Assembly (NCBI GenBank): GCA_030770425.1
Contig: JASJFT010000212.1
Coordinates: 1 to 64,000, forward strand
From: Darksidea phi
Taxonomy: Eukaryota > Ascomycota > Dothideomycetes > Pleosporales > Lentitheciaceae
Direction: 5' to 3'
DNA length: 64,000 nt
Shown here piece by piece: positions 23,665-37,741 of this stretch (position 1 is the first letter of the stretch; each line of letters opens with the position of its first letter). Below the pieces are notes generated by a model that saw nothing but the letters and a program-made list of their open reading frames with translations, ran no database searches and had not been told where the DNA came from. The translations under genes were made by a program, and so were the position numbers.

Positions 23665-24235
23665 TAACCCTCTATATATACGAGCTATAGCTCTATAATT
23701 ATAAGCTTACTATATTCTTTCTTCTAGAAGGTATAATCGTAGTCGATAATATTATTAATTTCGTAGTCTAGATATTCGTATACGTAGGCGGCGTCTACTC
23801 TAGGATTATAGAGGATAGTATAGCGTACGGGTATACCTATAGATTAAAGCGGAACGAAGTAGTAATCTACGAAGATAGCGTAGGAAGTTATCTTATATTT
23901 AGTAAGTAGAGGTATACGTAAGGAAGTAGAGGGAGTACTTAGTATCCTTATATATAGACTATTTGATACCGGGCTATTTCATAGAAACGTCCTATAGCTA
24001 TTAGTCCTAATTAGGGCTTAGTAGTTCCGCTATTTGGCCTTCGAGATAACCTAAGTAGTATACGATAATCGTATATCTAAAGGGCTACCGGGCCTATTTA
24101 TACTATTAAACGCGCGAATTATATAAAATAATACGTTAATACTTTTATATAACTCGGGTAGAGGGCTATATCTATTTATATAATTTTTAGATTTTAGCTT
24201 TATACCCCTATATATTAAAAAAATAATAATAATAA
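23665..24235. repeat. LTR-like repeat block, copy 2
   Basis: About 570 bp matching 4186-4750. This copy keeps more CG (for example GGCGGCGTC near 23786 and GGGCTACCGGG near 24081), so it is less RIPed than copy 1. It shares the TAACCCT start and the (AAT)n end. Two such copies 19 kb apart in one window show a second repeat family besides the chromovirus. Confidence 0.55.
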
Positions 24236-24244
24236 TATATAAAT

Positions 24245-24860
24245 TTAAAAAATAACCCTTCTTTTAAAAGCTTAAACTACTACTTAGTATAATATTATAT
24301 TAGCTTTTAAATTAGCTATATTTTTTATAATTTTAATTATCTTATTATATTTAATATTTAATATCTTATATAATAGATAGTAATTATATTATAATAATAG
24401 CTTTTAATTTACTAATAATATATATAAATAGTTTTTTTTTTATCTTTTCTATAAAAAAGCTATATTATATAACTATACTATTATAGAGAAGTTTTTCTAC
24501 TTAATAATAAACTATATATATCTAAAGATTAATACTAAAATTTTAATTATATATAAAAAGAGTAGAACGCTTAAATATAGATAGTTAAATATATTAAAAA
24601 TATTAAATCCTCTATTCTTTCTAATTAGATATTTCTATTATTCTTTATTCTATTTATTTCTACTAGCTCCTTTATATTCGATTCTTTATACTATTATTTA
24701 TATTATATTTATTATAAAAACTAGCTTTATCTTTTAGATTAGGTATTAGTTTCTTTAATAAATTACTAAGAAGATCTATTTCTTTATTCTTAACTTTCTT
24801 CTTTATATTAACCTCTACTTTAATCTATATAGATAATATAACTATTTTTAAATAAAATAT
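24245..24860 (+). repeat. Left arm of a long inverted repeat around Gypsy copy D
   Basis: Segments 24245-24425 and 24620-24860 match the reverse complement of about 46793-46995 and 46540-46780. The gap (24432-24584) is a later retroposon insertion. With copy D and the retroposon removed, the two arms would be about 0.4 kb each around a roughly 0.7-kb centre, like a transposon with long terminal inverted repeats or a foldback element. No transposase was recognised. Confidence 0.55.
24432..24575 (-). mobile_element. Poly(A)-tailed retroposon, copy 2
   Basis: A T-tract of ten followed by a body that matches copy 1 (15683-15788) and extends about 25 bp further. It is flanked by TATAAATAG (24423-24431) and TATAGATAG (24576-24584), a 9-bp duplication with one G-to-A difference. 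The inverted arm near 46793 supplies an empty site with the flanks joined. The longer body at the far end suggests copy 1 is 5'-truncated. Confidence 0.7.
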
Positions 24861-25171
24861 TTATTCTTATTATTTAATTTATATTTATATAATAGGAGTT
24901 TCTTTAAAAGATTTATATAAAATATAATATAAGTTTATATATAATAGAGATATTATATTTATATCTTATATATAATAATAAAGCTATAAAGTTATATATA
25001 ATAATATTAATAAGATAATATTTCGAATATTAAGATATTAAATAAGAAATAGTATATAATATTAAATTATAGAGCCTAGTTAGAAGATTAATAATAATAA
25101 TAAAGAGTTAATATACTAATATTACTATCTATAGTATAAAAATTATCTATAATAATATTAATATTCTACTT

Positions 25172-25243
25172 ATATCTATCTCTTATTCTTAGTTAGCTTT
25201 TTTATTATATCTATTTCTTATTCTTAGTTAGCTTTCTTATATT
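25172..25243. repeat. Short tandem duplication of about 36 bp
   Basis: Two adjacent units share TTATTCTTAGTTAGCTTT with an ATATCTAT lead. It lies in RIPed sequence left of Gypsy copy D. Function is unlikely; it may have arisen by slippage. Confidence 0.5.
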
Positions 25244-25506
25244 AATATCTATTAATTATATATCTTTACTAATAATTATTCGTCTAGTTCTTTAAAAGAA
25301 TCTTTAATAAAAGATAGAATATAATAGACTATTTAAGTATAGTACTCTAAATCTCTTTAATATTATAGTAAAGTATTCCTAATACTATAGATAGTAGATA
25401 CTATTACTAATAAGACTTCTTAATTATAATAATTATTAATATAAAACTAACTATATATTAGATATATTTAAGAGAATAAGTAGTAATAGAATTCTTATAT
25501 AGTTAT

Positions 25507-25958
25507 TATTAAATAGAGTCCGGATCTAATAGGTTATTTAACCTTATTTAGGGTTTATACTTAAGATAGGAAAGAAGAAGTTAGAATAAATAGATAATAG
25601 TTTAATTACATTAATAGGTAGGGATTAATCTAGATTTAAATTAACTATAAGAAGAGAAAACTATCTAGGAGATTTATAGTTATTATATATTAATTTAGTT
25701 TCTTTAGATCTATAGAATCTATAGCTCTATATCTTTATAGATCTACTAATCTATAAATCTATAAATCTATAGGATTTATATTTACTAAGATATATAGATC
25801 TATAGATCTATTATATAACTTTCTAATAAAGCTATCTATACTAATTATTATTTATATTATAGTTATAATTATTATATTCTATATTAAAGCTAGTAATAGA
25901 TTTAATCTTAAATAGCTCTTTTTACTATTATTCTATAGTATATATTTAGTTTATAATA
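25507..25958 (-). repeat. 3' LTR of Gypsy copy D
   Basis: 452 bp in reverse orientation, starting TATTAAATAG and ending TTTATAATA. On its inner side lies the reverse complement of the polypurine tract (CTATCTCCTCTTTCT). Confidence 0.92.
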
Positions 25959-28507
25959 CTATCTCCTCTTTCTAAACCTTCGACTTAGAGGTTATTCTAG
26001 ATTTAATATTCGGCTATATTAGTATTAACTTAAAATCTTTCTAAATTATATCTTTCTTCCTCTATAATTTTTTATAAAACTAAAGAATATCTTATACTTA
26101 CTAATTATATTAATTATAATAGTTTTAAAATATTTTCTTATTCTTAATATAGTAGACTAGAAGTATTCTATATTATTTTTCTTAGTAAAAGTAAATATTA
26201 TAAGACCTATATTCGTGTAAATATATAAAATTCTTATTAGTTATTTAGAATTTTTATAGTTAAGTATTTATTTTTAACTATAACTTATATATATAGACTT
26301 ATATATATTAGAATAATTTATTAACTATTTATAAGAGAAACTTTAAGCTTAATTATAGATAATTAAAGAGTATTATAAGAAACTACTTTATTATATAACT
26401 AAATTTAGTTAAGAGCTATTTAATATATAGATAAAGATTTAGTATTTAAAGAAATAGAAAGAATTTCTTAATAAGAAGATAGCTAAATAATCTTATATTC
26501 TTAAGGCTAAACTTAATATTAAGAAGATAGAGCTTTAGTAGCTAGGGTAGTAGAAGAATCTAAAGACCTCTCTAGTTATATTAAATACTAATTATAATAT
26601 TATAAATAATATTACTTCTTTTAATTTATTAAATATCTCTTATTATACTAAAGGTAGTATTAATCTTTTTAACTTATTATAAGATAAACTTATCTTATTT
26701 TTAAATTTTCTTTAAGATTATAGTTTTAGTACTTTATAAGCTTCTTAAAATAATTAAGATTATCTTTAAATTTCTAGGTTTATTTCTATAAATTTTCTCC
26801 TTTATCTATCTCTTACTATTTATTTAAATAGTAGTTTTTTCTATTTCTAATATTTTTATTTAGAATTTCTTTTATTTTTTATTCTTTATTATCTTCTCTA
26901 TATATATCTACTTTATATACTACTAGTTTAGTATCTTATAGTACTTTTTCTAATAAGCTAATATAAAATATAGGATAGATTTTTATTTATAAGAATAATC
27001 TTAATTAGTAGTTTATAGATAAGACTTATTTCTTAATCTTATAAGGTTCGATCTTAGTATAGTCTAGTTTACTATTAAGTTACTTATTTTTAATATTTTT
27101 TTATAATAATTATATCTTTTCTTCCTCTTTAAAAGTAGGTACTTCCTTTTACTTCTTATTATAATACTTACTTATTTTATTTTAAAAAAATTTTATATCT
27201 TTTTTAAGTTATTAGTATATTTATAGAATAACTTTTATTATTTCTTCGCTATTTTAATTATAAGATTAAAGTTATCTAGGTTTCTTATATATTTCTAATT
27301 TAATTCTATAGTTTATAAAGAAGAATATTATCTTTATTATACTATATTATAAACTATTATATATAAATTATACTATAAGTAAAAGTATAATCTAATTATT
27401 CTAATAATAGTTTAGATAATATCTAAAGTATTATTCTACTATTTAGTTTATTTATTCTATTAGTCCGTTTATCTATAGATAGTATATAGTTAATATACTA
27501 TACTTAGTTTTTAGTTTAGTTATAAGAGTTTACTAAAACTTTACTATAAATTTAATATCTTTATCTAAGATAATCTTATCTAGTATTTTATATTTATTAA
27601 ATATATATCTTAGTAAGATATAGATAAGTTATTCTACTATATTTCCTTTATTTATATATAGAATAAAGTAGATATATTTTATAAACTTATTTATTATTAC
27701 TAGTATAGTATTATAAGATACTTCTATTATTAGTTTCTTAAAATATAGTAATTACGTAATAAAATCTATAGTAATAATTTTTTATAGTCCTTCTATATTC
27801 TTTATTAGTTATAGTATTCTATAGAATATATATTTAGTATATTTATTATAATAATAGTTTATATATTCTATAAGAACTTATATTACTAGTTATCTTATAT
27901 ATAGAAAGTAATATATTCTTATTAATTATTTAAGAGTTTTTTCTACTTCTTAATATCTATATACTAGTATCTCGTAGTATTATCTAATAAATTCCTTTCT
28001 TATTATCTTAGGTATATAGGCTTTTTAGAATATATAAATAATTCTATCTTTTTTTTAAATTACTTCTTAAATTTTATTTTATTTATCTATTACTTCTATA
28101 GTAGCTATATAAATCTATTAGATCTATTTATTTTCTTTTAGTTTAAGTATTATTTCTTATATTTCTACTAATTTTAGATAATTATAAATAATTATTCTAT
28201 CTAGTTATAATTTAAGGATTACTATACTAGACTTTTCTATTTCTTAGTAATTAGGTCTTTTACTAAGTATATCTACTTATTTATTTTCTAATTTCTTAAT
28301 ATATATAATCCTAATATTATAGATTATAAGGGTTTATACCTATTATATCTATCTTCTAATTAGAGATTTATTTATTAAGAATTCTATTAGATTCTTATAA
28401 TCTATATAGATTATAATAAGATATTTAGATTCTTATAAATTAAATCTTTATTCCTTTAGTACTTTAATAATTACTAGTAATTCTTTATTATAAATATTAT
28501 AGTTAAG

Positions 28508-28912
28508 TATTATAAACTAAATATATATTATAGACCGCTAGTAAATAGAACTACTAAAGATTAAGCTAACTATTAGCTCTAATAAGGAATACGACGCGGA
28601 CTTTATAATTAGAGGATAGAAAGTTATATAATAGATCTATACCTTAGTAGAGATAGATCTAAGGGGGTTATATAATAGCTTAGTAGATCTATAGGAATAG
28701 AGCTATAGATTCTAGGAAACCAAATTAATATATAACGATTACGAATCTCCTAGATAGTCTTCTTTCCTTATAGTTAATTCGAATCTAGATTAATCCTTAT
28801 CTATTAATATAATTAAACTATTACCTACTTATTCTAACTCCTTCTTTCCTATCTTAAGTATAAAATCCTAAATAAGGCTAAATAACCTATTAGACTTAGA
28901 CCCCGTTTAATA
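28508..28912 (+). repeat. 5' LTR of Gypsy copy B
   Basis: 405 bp, starting TATTATAAAC and ending CCCCGTTTAATA. Shorter than the LTRs of A, D and C, mainly in the TAGATCTATA-rich middle. Confidence 0.92.
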
Positions 28913-31900
28913 CCTTAACTATCTAATAGGTAGGAATAGCTAACTATAATAGTAGGAGAAGAAACCTAATAAAGTAGAACGGCGTAGCCGCTAACTTAAG
29001 GCGAACCCTTAGAAGTAGAAAGCTATAGAGAATTTAGTTCTCTAAAAAGTAGTATAACTACGGAAAACTTTAAAAGAGTTATTAAGAACTAGTATATATT
29101 TAAGAAATAAGAAGATATATTAAAAGTATAAATTATAATATTAATAGAGGAATTAAAGAGATATATAAGAAAGCTATTAAAGTTAAAAGAACTAGAAAAG
29201 TTTAATAGAATATAGTCTAAACTTAAAAGATTTCTAATTAATATAGTAATCTATCTTAATCTTAATAAAGTATAACTATCTAATAAGACTTTAAAAGTAT
29301 TATTCGTAGCCGTATAGTTTATAGGAAGAGCTATTACTTAATTTAAGACCTATTTAAATAAAAGACTATAACTTAATAAAACCTACTAGAGTAATAAAAC
29401 TAAAGCTATTTTCTTAAGTTATAAGTACTTCGAGAATAAGTTATATATTATATTTAGAAATATTAACTCCGAAAGACTAATAGAATAGAAAATTATACGT
29501 CTTAAATAGATTAAGTCTACTACCGTATATATATCTAAGTTTAAATAGCTCGCTATTAAGATTTAGTAGAGAGAAGTAGCTCTTATATTATACTACTACG
29601 AAGGACTAAAGAATAATATTCGATACGAAATAATTTGAATAGATAGACTATAGACTATATAAGAAATAATTAAATAAGCTATTAGAATCGACGATAACCT
29701 CTACCTTTAGAATTAGGAAAAGAAAGAAAAGGTTAGATTTTATAAAAAGAAAAAAGAAGAAAAATATTATAGACTAGAGCTAATAGTCCTAGAGGCTAGT
29801 ATAGAGTCTAAAAAAGGAAAATAGAATTCTAAGAAGTAAGAACTCTATAAGAAACGAGTATACTTTAAGTATAAAAAGTAAGAATACCTAGTAAAAGACT
29901 ATAGATTAGATCTAAGAAAAGAGAAACCCTAATATACCTAGTAGGGTAAGAGGGATAGAGTAGCTATAATATAAGAATATAATACTATATATTAGATAAC
30001 TTATATATATAACTAGTATAAGATATACTATAAAGCTAAGTTAAATACTAGCTATTAGCTATAGAAATAGTAGATAATTATAACTCGAGAGTCTTAGAGG
30101 AGAGTTTTATTCTCGCTAGAAGTATAAGAAGAAGTACTTAAGAAAGACTTATTTACGGAGTAGAAAGACTTTAATAATATTATAAATATACTATTATAAA
30201 TAGTTAATAATAGTAATAAGTTCTTAGAACTAGAAGATAAAAATCTAGTTACGATATATAAGAATACTAGATATCTATAGATAATTCGACTATCTAAAGA
30301 AGAAATAGGACTAGTACTAGAACTCGATATAACTTATACTTAAGCTTTATAATTTATAGAAAAAACTATAATATCTATAATAATATAAAAGATCTATAAA
30401 GAATAGTCTAGATCTTACCTAATATACTAACTATTTAAAGACTTTAAGTAATAGGTTAAGTAAAACTTTATTATTATAAATTTTATATCTAACTAAAAAA
30501 CTTAAAAAGAGATACGATATATTATAAAGATAGTTAATAGAGAATAACTATAGTATATAGTAATTAAATAATAGATTCCCGTAAGAATAATCTTTATAAA
30601 ATATAATAATTAGAGATATAAGGTCGATTTAGAAGATAACCTATAATATAAAATAAAATACCTAGTATACTTTAAAATTATATAGATCTTATATATATAA
30701 AGAGAATATAGACTCTATAAAGAAGTAAAATAAAAGAATAACTACTATCTAGTAAAGAACTATAATAAAAGAATTATCTAAATAATTATACTAGAAGTAG
30801 TATATAGATAGTAACGATCTAAAAATTAGCGACGAAAGGGATATATTAGAATTATACTAGAACTACTTCTACTATTAAACTATATTCTAGAAAGACTATA
30901 GTACGAATACCTAGAAAATAAATATCTAAAGTACGTCTAGACTAAGATTAATACGAAATATTAGCTAAAGAAGATAAGAATTTAAGGGATAGAAGAATAG
31001 GACTATATCTACCTCTAAGGAATCTACTAAGGAAGGAAGATTACTACCTTAATTAATAGTAGAGCTACTCGAAACTTTATTAGTAAGGACTTTATCTAAT
31101 AGAAGAAGATTCCCTAATAGAAGAAATAATACCCTAGTATTATATATACTATTAAAGGAGAACTATTTAATAAATCTATAATATACGAGACTAAAGGTAA
31201 ACTTAGTCTATAGGGATAAGAAAAAGAAAACGAGATACTCGATATTATTAAGATATTAGAAGATTAAGATATAATTTTAGAAATACTATAGCTATAAGAA
31301 GCTAACCTCTATATTAAGTAGATGAACTAATAAGTAATATTTCTATAAAGAGCTAATACGACTAAGAAAGAAGATTACTATATCCTAAAATAATATAAGA
31401 AGTAGAAAGTACTATTTATAGAACTAAAAGAAAGCCTATCTTAGTATTAGTCTTAGGACTATATAATTCTACTATAAGAAGAAAAAACTCTAGGATTCGG
31501 ACTAATCTATAAGTTAACGGAAAATAAAAAGGCTATTATAGTAAAATACCTTAAGAAGAATCTTATAAAAAGATATATTTAATATTTAAATTTCTCTATA
31601 GAATACCTAGTACTCTTCGTACCTAAGAAGGGTACTATAGAACTATAATTATATATCGATTATTAAACGCTTAATAATATTATAATTAAAAACTAATACC
31701 TCTTACTCTTAATATCGGAAATATAAGATCGATTAAGAAAAACTAAATAGTTTATACGACTAGATATCCGGAACGTATACTATTAAATCTAAATTAAGAA
31801 AGATAAAGAATAAAAAATAGCTTTTAGAACTAAGAAAGGACTATATAAGTATTAAGTAATATCTTTTAAACTTACTAATATACCTACGACGTTTTAGAAA

Positions 31901-34900
31901 CGAATTAATAATATTTTATAAAATTACCTCGACTAGTTTATAATAATATACCTTAATAATATCCTAATCTATTCCGAGATAGAAAAAGAATATAAAGAAT
32001 ATATAAAGAAGGTCCTATAAGTACTTAAGAAAGTATAACTATACCTTTATCTACGAAAATATAAATTCTATATATAAAAAATAAAGTTTTTAAAATTTAT
32101 TATTAAATTAGGAGAAATTAAAGTAGACCTATAATAGATCGAGAAGGTTAAAGAATAGCTAATATCTAAGAATCTTAAGAAACTATAATTATTTCTAGGA
32201 TTCTATAACTTCTATTAAAAACTAATACTATAATAGAGTATAATAACGGTACCCCTTATATAGCTTACTAGAAAAGACTAACCTTTTAAATAGAAGGAAG
32301 AATACTAATAGGTCTTTAAGAAGATTAAAGAATAATTTACTAAGAAACCTATAATTAAAATATATAATTCTAAGAAACCCTTAATTATTAAAATAGACGT
32401 ATTAGACTACGTAATAGAAGTAGTATTACTATAAAAAGATAATAAGAATAACCTTAGACCGGTATACTACTTCTTACGAAAGATATTACTAGCTAAACTT
32501 AATTACGATATCTATAATAAAGAATTATTAGTAATTATTAAAGTTTTAAAGGAATAGAGATTTAATTTATAAGAATCTAAATACTTTATTACGATCTATA
32601 CGAATTATAAGAATCTAATAAGATTCTTAATAAATAAACCTTTAATTAAAAGATAAATATAATAGATATAAATCCTTATAATCTATAATATTAAGATCGT
32701 ATATACTAAAGAATTAGAAAATAAATAAGTAGATATACTTAGTAGGAGACTTAACTACTAAGGAATAGAAAAACCTAGTATAGTAATCCTTAAGCTATAA
32801 TCGGACGGAATAATTACTTATAACCGCCCTAAATTAGTAGGAATACGAGAAACGATACTTAAATTAGAAGGGAATAAATAGATCTAATAGATTCGTATAG
32901 CTACTATAGAAGTAATAGATAAATAAAATAAGATTTAAGAAGTAATTTAAGAAAAAAATAAAATTATTTATATATTCTAAAAGGCCTACGTACCTAAAGT
33001 AATAAGAAAAGAATTTATTAGATAATACTATAAGGTACTAGCGTACGAATACTAAGAAGTAAAAAAAACCCTTAAATAATTAATAAGAATATATTATTTC
33101 TTATATATAAGATAACTAGTTACTTAAGTACTTTTAGAATACGTAGATTACTACTATAATAAGTATACTAGATATATACCTTATAGAATACTATAATTAA
33201 TAAAAAATATAAAAGAACTATAGAAGATTATAATAATAAACTTTATTACGTAACTACTACGTTCTAAAGAACTAACGATAGGAGTATCCTATAATACTAT
33301 ACTAGTAGTAGTAGATAAGTTTACGAAGTATACTTACTTTATTCTATATATAAATAAAGAAAATATAGTAAAATAACTTACTTATATCTTACTAAGATAT
33401 ATATTTAGTAAGTATAGAATACTAAATAAAATTATCTTAAATAAAGATATTAAATTTATAGTAAAGTTTTAATAAATTCTTATAGCTAAATTAGGAACTA
33501 AATAGAGTATATTAACTATATATTATCTATAGATAGACGAACTAATAGAACGAATAAACTAAATAGTAGAATAATACCTTAGATATTATCTAAACTATTA
33601 TTAGAATAATTAGATTATACTTTTACTTATAGTATAATTTATATATAATAGTTTATAATATAGTATAATAAAGATAATACCTTTCTTTACGAACTACGGA
33701 ATTAAACTAGAAATATATAAGGAATCTAGATAACTTTAATCCTATAGCTAGAATAAAGAAGAAATAGTAAAAATTATTCTATAAATATACTAATAGCTTA
33801 AAGAAGACGTAGAATTCCTTTAAAATAGAATAAGTAAATACTATAATAAGAAACGAAAGAAAGTATCTACTTTTAAAGAAGAAGAAAAGATATAGTTACT
33901 ATAAAAGAATATTAAAAGTAAGTAATCTAATAGTAAACTAGACTATACTAAGATTAGACCTTACGAGATTAAAAAATAAATCTTACCTATAAACTACTAA
34001 TTAAGACTACCCCTATAAATAAAAATCTACTCTACGTTCTATATTAGCTTACTAAAAAAAGTACTATAAAATACTAGACTAGTAGTATATAAAGTAGATA
34101 TATATAAAGAAGATAATAAAGAATAGAAAGTAGAAGAAATCCTAAATAATAATATTAGAAATGGAAAAAACTATTATCTAATTAAATAGTAAGGGATAAA
34201 TAAAAAGGAAAACCTATAGGAACGAATCTAGGAATTTAAAGATAATCTTAATTATTCTAAGAAGCTTATAGAGTACTAAAACTATAATTTCGAAGAAAAT
34301 CTAGAGATAAGGTAAGTTCGCCTTATAATAAATAGAGAAGATTACTATTATCTACGACGTAGTAAGAGATATTTAATAAATTAAGAGGAATAATATTATT
34401 TATAATATTATAAACGACGTTTAGAACGATTAGAAAGATCTTTAAATTCTCCTACTACCCTAGCTATCGAAGCTCTACCTCCTCTTTATCTAGCTTAGCT
34501 TCTAGCGCCTAGGATTACGCCGCTAACTTTTTACGAAGAACTACCTTTTATTTTTCTAAATAATATACTCTTAATTAAGCCTCCGCTAGCTTATTAAGAA
34601 GCTTATCCTAGGCTCTTTAAGCCTCCTTTAACTACTATTAAAGTTTCTCTTTTATATAGTTAATAGATCTTACTAATAATAATAAGCTTTAATATACGAG
34701 TTTTACTACTTAACGTAAATAAACCTTCTAATAACAAGATATTAGATATATAATAAGAACCTTATATATTAATACGAATATATATCTTATAGTATCTACT
34801 ATCTTTAGATAAAATAATATATAATATTCCTAACTAAGAATAATAACTATAGGAAAATATCTCGAAACTATAATAAAGAATTTTATTAGTAAGTATAATA

Positions 34901-35028
34901 TATTCTCGAGTTTTACGTAATACTATAACGAATAATAATAACCTCTTAAGATAGAACCTTAATATTAATATAGTCGAACCCTAGATCCGGAATAACCTCT
35001 AAGCCGAAGGTTTAGAGAGGGGAGATAA

Positions 35029-35433
35029 TATTATAAACTAAATATATACTATAGACCGCTAATAAATAGAACTACTAGAGATTAAGCTAACTACTAGCTC
35101 TAATAAAGAATATAATATAGACTTTATAATTAGAGAATAGGAAGTTATATAATAAATCTATACCTTAGTAGGAATAGATCTAAGAGGGTTATATAATAGC
35201 TTAGTAGATCTATAGGAATAAAGCTATAGATTTTAGGAAACTAAATTAATATATAATAATTACGAATCTCCTAAATAGTCTTCTTTTCTTATAGTTAATT
35301 CGAATCTAGATTAATCCTTATCTATTAACGTAATTAAATTATTACTTACTTATTCTAACTCCTTCTTTCCTATCTTAAGTATAAAACCCTAAACGAGGCT
35401 AAATAACCTATTAGGCCTAGATCCTATTTAATA
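35029..35433 (+). repeat. 3' LTR of Gypsy copy B
   Basis: 405 bp, same length as the 5' LTR of this copy, preceded by the polypurine tract and followed by TTAAG. Confidence 0.92.
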
Positions 35434-37300
35434 TTAAGTTTAGTTAGTAATATCTTCTATAAGAAGTAGTATACTAGTTTAAAATTATCTTTATTATCTT
35501 TTTATAGTAGTACTACTTCTATTATATAATCTAATATATCCGTCTTAATAATTAATAGTTCTTTAAAATTATATATTTTAATTACTAATTTTTTAGTAAA
35601 CTATTCTTTAATTTTCTTAAAAGCTTATTAGTACTCTTTTTTCTATTTAAAAGACTAGTCCTTTCTAGTAAATTATATAAGAGGTACCGTTATTATACTT
35701 TATTATAGTATTAGTTTTTAATAGAAGTTATAGAATTCTAGAAATAATTATAACTTTTTAAGATTCTTAAATATTAGTTATTTTTTAATTTTCTTAATTT
35801 ATTATAGATCTACTTTAATTTCTTCTAGTCTAATAATAAATTTTAAAAACTCTATTTCTTATATATAAAATTTATATTTTTATAAATAAAGATATAATTA
35901 TACTTTTTTAAGTACTTATAAAATCTTCTTTATATATTCTTTATATTTTTCTTCTATTTTAGAATAAATTAGAATATTATTAAGGTATACTATTATAAAT
36001 TAGTTAAGATAGTTTTATAAAATATTATTAATTTATTCTTAGAATATTATAGATATATTAGTAAGTCTAAAGAATATTACTTAGTATTTATATAGTCCTT
36101 TCTTAGTTCTAAAAGCTATTTTCTATTTTTTACCTTTTTTAATTTAGATTTAATAGTATATATTTCGGATATCTAGTTATATAAACTATTTAGCTTTTCT
36201 TAATTAATCTTATATTTCTAATATTAGGGGTAAAGAGTACTAATTTTTAATTATAATATTATTAAGTATTTAATAATTAATATATAGTTATAGTTCTATA
36301 GTATCTTTCTTAGATATAAAAAGAACTAAATATCCTATAAGTAAATTTAAATATTAAATATACTTTTTTATAAGATTCTCTTTAAAGTATTTTATTATAA
36401 TCTTTTCTTCTTTTTTAATTAATTTATAGATTAGTTTAAATCCTAGAGTCTTTCCTTTCTATAGTAGGATTATATAGTCCTAGAACTAGTATTAGAATAG
36501 ACTTTTCTTAAATTCTTAAAATAACTCTTTCTATTTTTTATAATATTTTAGAATACTATAATTTTCTTTAATTATATTAGCCCTCTTTTATAGAAATATT
36601 ACTTATTAATTTAACTATTAAATATATAGATTAGTTTCTTATAGTTATAATATTTCTAAAATTATATCTTAGTCTTTTAATATTTCTATAATATCGAGTA
36701 TTTTATTTTTCTTTTTTTAGTTATATAGACTAAGTTTACTTCTAATTTTATATATTATAAGTTTATTAAAGAGTTCTCCTTTAATAGTATATATAATACT
36801 AGGGTATTATTTCTTTTATTAAAAAATCTTTCTTTATTAAATAAAGTCTTTACTAATAAAGTTCTATATAGCTCTACTATTAATTAAAGTAGTAATTATT
36901 TTTCTTTAATAAATTTTTTAGAGGTAGATATAATTCTATTCTTTAATTTCTTAAATTTTTATTTTCTTAGATTAATATTTTATATTAATTTTAGTCTAAA
37001 TATACTTTAGATATTTATTCTCTAAGTATTTATATTATAGTCTTTCTAGAATATAATTTAAAAATAAAAATAGTTTTAGTATAATTTATATATATCTCTT
37101 TTATTACTAGTTTTTAAATTATTATTATCTATATACTACTTTTAATATAACTACTTAAGTAATTCTTTTATTATAATCTTTTACTAGGTAATAGTTATTT
37201 TTTTATTTTACTCTTTTATAAAGTTTATATTTCTTTTATATATATAAGATCTATATAATCTTAAAGTATACTAGATATTTTATTTTATACTATAGATTAT

Positions 37301-37741
37301 TATTACGAACTAAATATATACTATAGACCGCTAGTAAATAAAGTTACTAGAAATTAAGCTAACTACTAGTTCTAATAAAGAGTACAACGCGGACCTTATA
37401 ATTAGAGAATAGAAAGTTACGTAATAGATCTATACCTTAGCGAAGATAGATCTAAGGGGTTACGTAATAGCTTAGTAGATCTATTAAGATAGAGCTATAG
37501 AGCTATAGCTTAGTAGATCTATAGATATAGAGTTATAGATCTAAGAGAACTAAATTAATATATAATAATTACGAATCTCCTAGATAGTCTTCCTTCTCTA
37601 TAGTTAATTCGAATCTAGATTAATTCTAGTCTATTAATATAATTAAACTATTATTTACTTATTCTTACTCCTTTATTCCTATCTTAAGTATAAACCCTAA
37701 ATAAGGCTAAATAACCTAACGGGCCCGGACCCCGTTTAATA
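37301..37741 (+). repeat. 5' LTR of Gypsy copy C
   Basis: 441 bp. A TATA-like stretch (AATATATAATAA, about 37556-37567) lies about 45 bp before ATAGTTAA at 37610-37617. That octamer is complementary to TTAACTAT just after the LTR, a possible self-primer. Confidence 0.92.

Larger units (their letters stand above)
28508..35433 (+). mobile_element. Ty3/Gypsy chromovirus, copy B, nested in copy D
   Basis: 6926-bp element with 405-bp LTRs at 28508-28912 and 35029-35433, and the target duplication TTAAG at 28503-28507 and 35434-35438. A purine tract (AGAGAGGGGAGATAA) precedes the 3' LTR. The plus strand shows a RIPed zinc knuckle near 29860, RT at about 31640-32110 (YLNNILIYS), integrase at about 33140-33700 and a chromodomain-like segment near 34140-34280. 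It entered the RNase H region of copy D, so it is younger than D. Its LTR type (CTATAGACCGCTA near the start) is shared with C and differs from A and D. Confidence 0.93.
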
